Assembly (NCBI RefSeq): GCF_008180725.1
Contig: NZ_VTEV01000001.1
Coordinates: 186,001-250,000 of the forward strand
Length of the DNA stretch: 64,000 nt
From: Sutcliffiella horikoshii
Lineage (GTDB): Bacteria > Bacillota > Bacilli > Bacillales > Bacillaceae_I
Direction: 5' to 3'
The notes beneath the pieces are model-generated. The model was not told where the DNA came from, ran no database searches, and saw only the letters and a list, made by a program, of their open reading frames with translations. Below, piece after piece: positions 57,665-64,000 of this stretch. The position numbers and the translations under genes were made by a program. Each line of letters starts with the position of its first letter. Position 1 is the first letter of the stretch.

Positions 57665-58537
57665 TTAGATAGTTTCTATAAGTTTCGTTAACGTATTTCT
57701 TTCTTGTTCTGTTAACGGCACCAATGGAAGTCTGACACCGCCGACATCCATTCCTTTTAATTGAAGTGCTGTTTTTACTGGGGAAGGGCTTGGTGCACTG
57801 AATAAACCCTTCATGACAGGTAGCAATGTTTGATGCTGTTTCGCAGCACTCGCGATTTCCCCTGCCTCAAAAGAACGAATCATCTCTTGCATTTCATTTC
57901 CTAACACATGTGAAGCTACGGATACTACACCATTTCCTCCAATAGAAAGTACCGGCAATGTTAAGCCGTCATCACCACTGTACAGGACAAATTCATCCGG
58001 TGTATTTGCAATGATCTCCGTCATGGCATCTAAGTTTCCGCTTGCTTCTTTAACAGCAACGATGTTATCAATCTCAGAAAGGCGGACAATCGTTTCGACT
58101 GACATATTTACAACGGACCTACCAGGAATATTGTATAACATCACAGGCAGTGAAGTTTCAGATGCGATGGTACTAAAATGTTGATATAGCCCTTCTTGAC
58201 TTGGCTTATTGTAGTATGGTGCCACTAACATGATGGCATCAACACCTGCTGCCTCCGCTTTTCTGGTAAGGTCAATGGATGCTCTGGTATTATTGCTTCC
58301 TGTCCCAGCAATAACTGGAATTCTACCGTCGGCAACCTTTACAACATGAGCGAAAAGGGCAAGCTTTTCTTCTGTTGAAAGTGTAGGAGATTCTCCTGTT
58401 GTTCCTGCAACCACAACGGAATCCGTACCGTTTTTTATAAGATAGTTGATCAATTGTGTTGTTTTCTCAAAATCTATGTTTCCTTTATTATCAAATGGAG
58501 TTACCATAGCTGTAGAAACTTTACCAAAGTTAATCAT
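57665..58537 (-). CDS. dapA: 4-hydroxy-tetrahydrodipicolinate synthase
   Basis: This 290-aa aldolase-type enzyme condenses pyruvate with aspartate semialdehyde. GTTGESPTLS binds pyruvate, the Tyr is in MLYNIPGRSV, and the Schiff-base Lys is in VAVKEASGNLD. Its product feeds both lysine/diaminopimelate and, through DpaAB, spore dipicolinate. Its start overlaps the end of dapG by 8 nt, so translation is coupled. Confidence 0.96.
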   Translation of the reverse strand: MINFGKVSTAMVTPFDNKGNIDFEKTTQLINYLIKNGTDSVVVAGTTGESPTLSTEEKLALFAHVVKVADGRIPVIAGTGSNNTRASIDLTRKAEAAGVDAIMLVAPYYNKPSQEGLYQHFSTIASETSLPVMLYNIPGRSVVNMSVETIVRLSEIDNIVAVKEASGNLDAMTEIIANTPDEFVLYSGDDGLTLPVLSIGGNGVVSVASHVLGNEMQEMIRSFEAGEIASAAKQHQTLLPVMKGLFSAPSPSPVKTALQLKGMDVGGVRLPLVPLTEQERNTLTKLIETI

Positions 58538-59801
58538 GAACTGTTTTCTCTCCTTCTTCTGCGGTTGGATGTAAGATCGTTATTTGTTTTCTTGCTAAAT
58601 TGAAAGCTTTGTGTAAAGCATTCACCGCTTTAATCATATCTTCTTGTTTTACAAGTACCCAGATGGTGGTATGGCTATCTGCGGATTGAAGAATTTGTAT
58701 GCCGAGTTCCGACAGCGCTGTAACTATTTTCGACGTTACTCCGGGTACTCCTGTCATCCCCGCTCCAACTGTTGCAACTTTTGCACAGTGGCGGTTTACT
58801 TTTGGCTCATACCCCAATTTCTGCAGTACATTTATCGCTTTTTCACTCATCTCATCTGTGACGGTGTAAACCACACTAGTAGGGGAGATATTGAAAAAGT
58901 CGACGCTAATTTGTTCATTGGCCATTGCGCGAAAGACTTCGGTTTGAATGCCATAATTACCTTCTTTTGCAAAGACCTTTATTTGTGTGACATTAGGTAC
59001 ATGGGCTATTCCCGTGATCAAGCGGTCCTTTACATCCGCACCTTTTCCCATTCTATCTAGCGAGGTCACTAATGTCCCTGTTGAATTGGAATAAGTAGAC
59101 CTGATACGAATTGGAATCTTTGCTTGCATTGCAATTTCCACGGCACGCGGATGAATCACTTTAGCCCCTTGATATGCCATGTTACATATTTCGTTATAGG
59201 TGACAACTGGCAACGGAGAAGCATCTTTTACAATGCGTGGATCTGCTGTCATGACCCCTTCCACATCTGTAAAAATATCTATCCATTCTGCATGAAGGGC
59301 TGCACCTAGTGCGGCAGCTGAGGTATCACTTCCTCCACGCCCAATGGTAGAAATATCCCCGTTCTTTGTTTCCCCTTGAAATCCTGCCACAACCACCACT
59401 TGGTGCAATTCTAGCATTTCCAGAAGTCTCTCACATTTCATTTCAATGATACGGGCATTTGTGTGGTCGTTATTGGTTCGAAACCCAGCCTGTGGACCGT
59501 TTAATGCAGTTGCAGAAATTCCTTCCTTTTGCAGCAGGCTACTGAATACAATGGAAGAGATGATTTCTCCACAAGATAATAGCATATCTATTTCACGCTT
59601 TGACACGTTGTTCTTACCTGGCTCCACAAGGTTAAGAAGGGTGTCCGTTGCGTAAGGCTCCCCTTTTCTTCCCATGGCGGATACGACAACGACCACTTTG
59701 TATCCATCATTCACTGCCTTTTTTATATGTTTGACTGCAGCATGTCTACTGGCTTCATCCCTTACTGAAGTTCCACCAAACTTTTGAACTATTATTTTCA
59801 T
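58530..59801 (-). CDS. dapG: Aspartokinase I (DapG type)
   Basis: This 423-aa kinase phosphorylates aspartate. The N-terminus is KIIVQKFGGTSVRD; GRGGSDTSAAALGAAL and FTDVEGVMTADPRIV are active-site segments. Two C-terminal ACT domains follow (from about residue 265). In B. subtilis the DapG isozyme is feedback-inhibited by meso-diaminopimelate. The ATG at 59801 has GAGGTG 7 nt upstream; a longer ORF start is less well placed. The operon neighbours are asd upstream and dapA downstream. Confidence 0.95.
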   Translation of the reverse strand: MKIIVQKFGGTSVRDEASRHAAVKHIKKAVNDGYKVVVVVSAMGRKGEPYATDTLLNLVEPGKNNVSKREIDMLLSCGEIISSIVFSSLLQKEGISATALNGPQAGFRTNNDHTNARIIEMKCERLLEMLELHQVVVVAGFQGETKNGDISTIGRGGSDTSAAALGAALHAEWIDIFTDVEGVMTADPRIVKDASPLPVVTYNEICNMAYQGAKVIHPRAVEIAMQAKIPIRIRSTYSNSTGTLVTSLDRMGKGADVKDRLITGIAHVPNVTQIKVFAKEGNYGIQTEVFRAMANEQISVDFFNISPTSVVYTVTDEMSEKAINVLQKLGYEPKVNRHCAKVATVGAGMTGVPGVTSKIVTALSELGIQILQSADSHTTIWVLVKQEDMIKAVNALHKAFNLARKQITILHPTAEEGEKTVHD

Positions 59802-59928
59802 ATATTGACACCTCATCGCGGTTTAGAAACATCCTTAATACATACGAAAGATGTGATGAAAATAGTACCTTCCTAGAAGGTGCTCACTGTTCAAGAATAG
59901 CAATGGGTGGAAACCGGACTTTCTTCCG

Positions 59929-59960
59929 AAAAGAAAAGGTCTTTGAAAGACCTTTTCTTT
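59929..59960 (-). terminator. Terminator between asd and dapG
   Basis: AAAGAAAAGGTCTTT/AAAGACCTTTTCTTT stem of about 15 bp with a very short loop on the minus strand. Confidence 0.8.
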
Positions 59961-59966
59961 ATCTTG

Positions 59967-61010
59967 TTATTGGTTGATTACGCCAAGTTTCACTAAGCTC
60001 TCTGCGATTTGTACGGAGTTCCAAGCTGCACCTTTTAACAAGTTGTCAGAGACAATCCATAAATGGAAGCCTTTTTTGTTATCTAAGTCCTTCCTGATTC
60101 GACCGACAAACACGTCGTTAGATCCTACACAATCAGCAGGCATCGGGTAAACCTGTTCTGCAGGATTGTCTTGCAGTACAACGCCAGGAGCTTTTTCCAG
60201 CAACGCCTTTAAGTCTTGAACAGTCACATTTTCGTCTTCTACTTCAATATATACAGATTCAGAATGTCCTGTTACAACTGGAAGACGTACACAAGTAGCT
60301 GCAACCTGTAAGTTTTGGTCATGCATAATTTTTTTCGTTTCGTTTATCATTTTTAGTTCTTCAAACGTAAAACCATTCTCTTCAAACTTATCAATCTGTG
60401 GAATGGCATTGAATGCAATTTGATAGTGTTTCTTATCACCTTTTACAGGTAGAATGCTTGGTGAGAATGATTCATTGTTTAAAATCGCCTGTGATTGGGT
60501 TTCAAGTTCTTCAATTGCCGCCGCACCTGCACCTGATACTGCTTGATAAGTGCTGACAATAACCTTAGTTAGGCCATATGACTTTCTGATTGGTTCTAGT
60601 GCGACAACCATTTGAATAGTAGAGCAATTTGGGTTTGCAATGATTCCGTTATGGGATTTGATGTCTTCTTCATTTACTTCTGGAACTACTAATGGTACAT
60701 TCGGATCCATGCGGAAGAAACTTGTGTTGTCAACCACTATTGCTCCACGCTTTGCCGCTTCAGGCGCAAGCTCCTTGGAAACACTTCCTCCTGCACTGAA
60801 CAATGCTATATGAACACCCTCAAATTTATCAGGTGTCGCAACTTCAATTGTCACTTCTTCCCCTTTAAATAATACTTTTTTACCTGCAGAGCGCTTCGAA
60901 GATAATAGCGTAAGCTTCTTAACCGGGAAATTTCTCTCTTCTAATGTATGAAGCATTTGCTGTCCTACTGCTCCTGTTGCGCCTACAACTGCTACATGTA
61001 AACCACTCAT
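59967..61010 (-). CDS. asd: Aspartate-semialdehyde dehydrogenase
   Basis: This 347-aa NADPH enzyme reduces aspartyl phosphate. The Rossmann motif is [15 protein letters not shown], the catalytic Cys is in [15 protein letters not shown], and the active-site His follows in GHSESVYIE. The C-terminal [21 protein letters not shown] is conserved. GAGGTG precedes the ATG. It lies between dpaB and dapG as in the B. subtilis spoVF locus. Confidence 0.96.
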   Translation of the reverse strand: MSGLHVAVVGATGAVGQQMLHTLEERNFPVKKLTLLSSKRSAGKKVLFKGEEVTIEVATPDKFEGVHIALFSAGGSVSKELAPEAAKRGAIVVDNTSFFRMDPNVPLVVPEVNEEDIKSHNGIIANPNCSTIQMVVALEPIRKSYGLTKVIVSTYQAVSGAGAAAIEELETQSQAILNNESFSPSILPVKGDKKHYQIAFNAIPQIDKFEENGFTFEELKMINETKKIMHDQNLQVAATCVRLPVVTGHSESVYIEVEDENVTVQDLKALLEKAPGVVLQDNPAEQVYPMPADCVGSNDVFVGRIRKDLDNKKGFHLWIVSDNLLKGAAWNSVQIAESLVKLGVINQ

Positions 61011-61116
61011 CTATTAAGCACCTCTCCATTTTAAAAATAGCTCTATTAATATTTCACTGAGCTTTCAGAATAAATATTCATATATAGTTTTTAATTTTAT
61101 CATATTACTGAAATAA

Positions 61117-61150
61117 AGAAGAGAAGAAATTCTTACTTTTCTTCTCTTCT
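61117..61150 (-). terminator. Probable terminator of dpaAB
   Basis: AGAAGAGAAGAAA pairs with TTTCTTCTCTTCT on the minus strand; the following T-tract is short. Confidence 0.7.
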
Positions 61151-61162
61151 GAACAAATTTTA

Positions 61163-61762
61163 TTATAAATCGTCTTTGTACCTTTCCACGATGACTGGTT
61201 GTATTTGTTTATGCTCTAATGCATGCTCTACTGTTGGCATAAGCATACTCATTCTTGCAACCATGGAGTTTGGTTTTTTGTCTGGCGCATCTTGCCCATA
61301 AGGAATAAAGTATATATTTTTGGTAGCCATTAATCTCATTAAATTTAATCCGTTTAATCCGAGGGCATCATTGGTTGATATCCCTAAGACTACAGGGTTA
61401 TGATTCCGAAGTGTTGCCTTTGCAGCCATTAGTACAGGAGAATCTGTAAGCGCATTAGCCATTTTACTCATTGAGTTCCCGGTTAAAGGGGCAATGATCA
61501 TACAATCCAATGGAATCTTCGGTCCAAGCGGTTCTGCTTTTACGATAGAATCTATCACTTTAAATCCTGTCATGTCTTCAATCAATTTAATCCAATCTTC
61601 CCCTTGACCGAATCTTGTATTTGTATGTTGAACGGTCGAAGTAACTACTGGCCTCACTTCCGCACCAGCATCAAGTAGTTTTTGTATTTCCGGAATAACT
61701 GCATCATACGTACAATGAGACCCCGTTAAACCAAAACCTAGCCGTTTTCCTTTTAATTGCAT
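61163..61762 (-). CDS. dpaB: Dipicolinate synthase subunit B
   Basis: This 199-aa flavoprotein-type subunit has LGFGLTGSHCTYDAVIPEI, PLTGNSMSKMANALTDSP and TNDALGLNGLNLMRLM. With DpaA it oxidises dihydrodipicolinate to dipicolinic acid in the mother cell during spore maturation. It follows dpaA by 2 nt and has AAAGGGG 8 nt before the ATG. It is known in B. subtilis as spoVFB. Confidence 0.96.
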   Translation of the reverse strand: MQLKGKRLGFGLTGSHCTYDAVIPEIQKLLDAGAEVRPVVTSTVQHTNTRFGQGEDWIKLIEDMTGFKVIDSIVKAEPLGPKIPLDCMIIAPLTGNSMSKMANALTDSPVLMAAKATLRNHNPVVLGISTNDALGLNGLNLMRLMATKNIYFIPYGQDAPDKKPNSMVARMSMLMPTVEHALEHKQIQPVIVERYKDDL

Positions 61763-61764
61763 GG

Positions 61765-62661
61765 TTAATTCCCCTTTCTCCCTTCCATTTCTTCTTTAAG
61801 TAATTGTGACAAGACATTCGCCACGATCTGCCCCGCAGTTTTCGGAGCAACAATTCCTGGAAGTCCTGGAGCTAATAATGCTTTAATACCTCTTTTCTCG
61901 GCATACCGGAAATCAGTTCCTCCTGGTTTGGAGGCCAAATCGATTATGAGAGTATGAGCAGGCATTTTAGAGATTACATCCGATGTTACAATAAGGTGTG
62001 GAATAGTATTGATGCAGACATCTACATCTGTAACATTGTCAGCCAATTCGTTTAGATGAAATGGAGTTACGCCCATCTCGAAAATACGGGCAATATGTTC
62101 TGACTTTCTAGCGCCTACACGTACATTGGCACCCAGTGCGGCAAAAGTTCGTGCTACACTCATTCCTACTCTCCCTAATCCCAACACTGCTACATTGGAG
62201 TTATGGATCGTAATATCTGTATGTTGAATCACCATCATGATGGTACCTTCCACAGTCGGTATTGCATTATAGATGGCAACATCATCACGATCAAACAATT
62301 GAACCAACTTCCTATTTGTACTTGCCACCAGTTGATTCAAATACGGATTGGTGATCCCTGAATAAATGGTACAGTGATCTGGTGTATTCTTGACTATTTC
62401 CTCCGTCAGCACAATTTTTTCGTTTGAGAAAATTGTATCAACCTGCCCCTCTAAATTTGTGCCGGGTACAGGAAGGATAATGGCATTGACAGTCGAAAAA
62501 TCCACCTCACTCATCTGCTCCTTTGAAGCACCAGTAAAGCCGTGATCTAATTGGTCAAATCCTACAAGCGAAAGCTTCGCGTCTAGCTCAATAAGCTTAC
62601 GTATCACTTCCAGCTGCCTTGCATCACCGCCAATGACAGCTATGTGCAAACCGGTCAGCAT
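61765..62661 (-). CDS. dpaA: Dipicolinate synthase subunit A
   Basis: This 298-aa dehydrogenase-like subunit has an N-terminal IAVIGGDARQLEVIRKL and a central NAD(P)-binding AVLGLGRVGMSVARTFAALG. The C-terminal LASKPGGTDFRYAEKRG is also characteristic. It works with DpaB to make spore dipicolinate (SpoVFA). AAGGTG precedes the ATG. The sporulation promoter was not identified with confidence in the upstream gap. Confidence 0.96.
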   Translation of the reverse strand: MLTGLHIAVIGGDARQLEVIRKLIELDAKLSLVGFDQLDHGFTGASKEQMSEVDFSTVNAIILPVPGTNLEGQVDTIFSNEKIVLTEEIVKNTPDHCTIYSGITNPYLNQLVASTNRKLVQLFDRDDVAIYNAIPTVEGTIMMVIQHTDITIHNSNVAVLGLGRVGMSVARTFAALGANVRVGARKSEHIARIFEMGVTPFHLNELADNVTDVDVCINTIPHLIVTSDVISKMPAHTLIIDLASKPGGTDFRYAEKRGIKALLAPGLPGIVAPKTAGQIVANVLSQLLKEEMEGRKGN

Positions 62662-62895
62662 ATATCGTTCACCTTCTTCTACTTCGTGAAAGTTTGTAAA
62701 TCTGGCTCAAGTTTTTCTTACTTCCACATCTTATGTAACCTATGGAAAATCTGTGCTTGAATCAAAGGAGAAAGGGAAGAGTTTGCTAGTGGGTGGTATT
62801 TAGGAGTATGTGGGTAGGTGTTTCTTGATTTAATGGCTATAAAAAGAAATTTTTTTGTTTAGGACTTAGAGAGAGTTTCAATACTACGGAAAGCT
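62662..62895. other. Unassigned dpaA upstream region
   Basis: Between the dpaA start and the repeat array there is no credible gene. The promoter of dpaAB, expected to be SigK-type from B. subtilis knowledge, should be here, but I could not fix its elements. Confidence 0.4.
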
Positions 62896-63553
62896 ATGTA
62901 TTGTTTGGGGTTAGGGCTTATAGAGGGCTTCTCTAGATTACCCAATGATGTGGTATTTCTGCTGTTCGGGCTTAGAGAAGGCTTCTCTGTTACCGAAAGT
63001 TGTGGTATCCCTGCTTTTTGGGCTTAGAGAAGGCTTCTATACTACCGAAAGTTGTGGTATCCCTGCCGTTCGGGCTTATAGAAGGCTTCTATACTACCGA
63101 AACCAGTGTAATTCCTGCCGTTCGGGCTTATAGAAGCCTTCTATACTACCGAAACCAGTGTAATCCCTGCCGTTCGGGCTTATAGAAGCCTTCTATACTA
63201 CCGAAACCAGTATAATCCCTGCCGTTCGGGCTTATAGAAGCCTTCTATACTACCGAAACCAGTGTAATTCCTGCCGTTCGGGCTTATAGAAGCCTTCTAT
63301 ACTACCGAAGCCAGTATAATCCCTGCCGTTCGGGCTTATAGAAGCCTTCTATACTACCGAAGCCAGTGTAATCCCTACCGTTCGGGCTTATAGAAGCCTT
63401 CTATACTACCGAAACCAGTGTAATCCCTGCCGTTCGGGCTTATAGAAGGCTTCTATACTACCGAAACCAGTGTAATTCCTGCCGTTCGGGCTTATAGAAG
63501 CCTTCTATACTACCGAAACCAGTATAATCCCTCCCGTTCGGGCTTATAGAAGC
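62896..63553. repeat. 52-bp tandem repeat array containing a palindrome (twelve regular units plus a degenerate one)
   Basis: TTCGGG (or TTTGGG) recurs at 62965, 63017, 63069, 63121, 63173, 63225, 63277, 63329, 63381, 63433, 63485 and 63537, every step exactly 52 bp. A degenerate unit lies near 62911. Each unit has TATAGAAG-C-CTTCTATA (perfect palindrome), TACTACCGAA, a CCAGTGTAAT variable part and CCGTTCGGG. The first units differ most; the later ones are almost identical. It lies between ymxH and dpaA and shares its period, not its sequence, with 14134-14606. Confidence 0.95.
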
Positions 63554-63590
63554 TCTGAATACAAAAAAGACTCAGCTCGCGCCAAGTCAT

Positions 63591-63836
63591 TTACTCTTCC
63601 TCTTCAGGAATATCAATAATAATCATATCTGTACCAATCTTTTTAATGTGATTCCACGGTACACGAATATCACTGCCTTCTTTCTTCAATCCGAACCATT
63701 TCAATGAAGGAATGATGAGGGAACGTATCTCACCGGTATTTTCGTTGATCTCTAGATCAGTATGACCGAGTATGCCTAGACGTTCTGCCCGTTTCACATC
63801 GACTATTTCCTTTCCGCTCATTTCACTTAACCTCAT
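63591..63836 (-). CDS. ymxH: YmxH/YlmC, PRC-barrel sporulation-associated protein
   Basis: This 81-aa protein begins MRLSEMSGKEIVDVKRAERLG and contains IRSLIIPSLKWFGLKKEGSDI and VPWNHIKKIGTDMIIID, the YlmC/YmxH PRC-barrel family. The family is conserved in spore formers; the role is undefined. It lies between mlpA and dpaA as in B. subtilis. AGGAGGTG stands upstream of the ATG. Confidence 0.92.
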   Translation of the reverse strand: MRLSEMSGKEIVDVKRAERLGILGHTDLEINENTGEIRSLIIPSLKWFGLKKEGSDIRVPWNHIKKIGTDMIIIDIPEEEE

Positions 63837-63877
63837 ATAAAAAACACCTCCTATAATATCTATATTAGAAGGCGTCC

Positions 63878-63908
63878 AAAAAAAAACCTGCCATTAGAAA
63901 ATGGCAGG
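63878..63908 (-). terminator. Terminator of mlpA
   Basis: CCTGCCATT/AATGGCAGG stem with a 5-nt loop followed by nine T on the minus strand. Confidence 0.9.
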
Positions 63909-63915
63909 CAGCATA

Positions 63916-64000
63916 TTATTTTTCTTGAATTGATTTGGGCATTTCGCCGCTAGGGCTGATCAAAGCAACTGAATATTCATCTGTAAAAATCTTGGTTGCC
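63916..64000 (-). CDS. mlpA: MlpA (YmxG) M16 peptidase, C-terminal fragment at the window edge
   Basis: The minus strand is open from the window end to a TAA at 63916-63918, encoding FTDEYSVALISPSGEMPKSI and a final QEK, 27 residues visible. The position immediately upstream of ymxH, a terminator just beyond the stop, and a C-terminus of the LISPSGEMPK type fit the M16 processing peptidase MlpA of B. subtilis. The catalytic part lies outside the window, so the identification rests on synteny and the short tail. Confidence 0.7.
   Translation of the reverse strand, partial: ATKIFTDEYSVALISPSGEMPKSIQEK

Noticed and set aside
62896-63553. CRISPR array or repeat-protein gene (plus-strand 61-62-codon frames)
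   Set aside because: No unique spacers exist; the frames are short and an exact 52-bp period is not a multiple of three, so no repeat protein can be encoded.

Overview
The window is a chromosomal segment of an endospore-forming, low-GC member of the Bacillaceae. The evidence is spoVK, cotE, spoVS, spoIIIE, tepA, sirA, ymxH and the dipicolinate synthase pair dpaAB. Gene order follows Bacillus subtilis closely in blocks: sirA-yneF-tkt-ynzC-yneB-lexA; glnA-glnR-ynbB-hflX-spoVK-hfq-miaA-mutL-mutS-cotE-ricA-miaB-kbl-tdh; spoVS-ymdB-rny-recA-cinA-pgsA-rodZ(ymfM)-ymfK-ymfJ-ymfI-ymfH-ymfF-ymfC-spoIIIE-ylzJ-tepA-rnjB-dapA-dapG-asd-dpaB-dpaA-ymxH-mlpA. The species is not certain. It is a Bacillus sensu lato that carries a partial carotenoid locus.

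Layout: nearly all genes lie on the minus strand. Positions 1-5.1 kb hold a CPBP membrane protease and a heterodimeric multidrug ABC exporter. Positions 5.1-9.5 kb hold sirA, tkt, ynzC and yneB, then the divergent SOS repressor lexA. Positions 9.5-12 kb are accessory: a DUF421 membrane protein, a nucleoside hydrolase, an unknown coiled-coil protein and an orphan SPP1-type holin. Positions 12-17.2 kb are glnRA, a 52-bp tandem repeat array, ynbB and hflX. Positions 17.4-20.8 kb are a second accessory insertion (UPF0126 channel, CrtQ-like glycosyltransferase, CrtN/CrtI-like desaturase). Positions 20.8-34 kb cover spoVK, hfq, miaA, mutL, mutS, cotE, ricA, miaB and threonine catabolism (kbl, tdh). 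Positions 34-38 kb carry a 2-oxoacid:ferredoxin oxidoreductase and a dipeptidase. Positions 38-57 kb are the spoVS-to-rnjB core block. Positions 57.6-62.7 kb are the aspartate/dipicolinate block, followed by a second 52-bp tandem array, ymxH and the 3' end of mlpA.

Functional links: dapG, asd, dapA and dpaAB form one route from aspartate to spore dipicolinic acid. mutS/mutL, lexA/recA and yneB are DNA repair and SOS functions, with LexA-type boxes visible at lexA/yneB and recA. rny, ricA, hfq and rnjB are RNA-turnover functions. ymfI is expected to modify EF-P.

The least explained material is intergenic. (a) Two arrays with a strict 52-bp period, unrelated in sequence, each contain a palindrome. 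(b) Two loci 14 kb apart carry the same 21-bp-period, A-tract-rich repeat. (c) Three loci carry roughly 125-130-bp elements with inverted ends, two of them paired in opposite orientation. The periods 21 and 52 are close to whole numbers of DNA helical turns. No rRNA, tRNA, CRISPR array, insertion sequence with transposase, or riboswitch was recognised.
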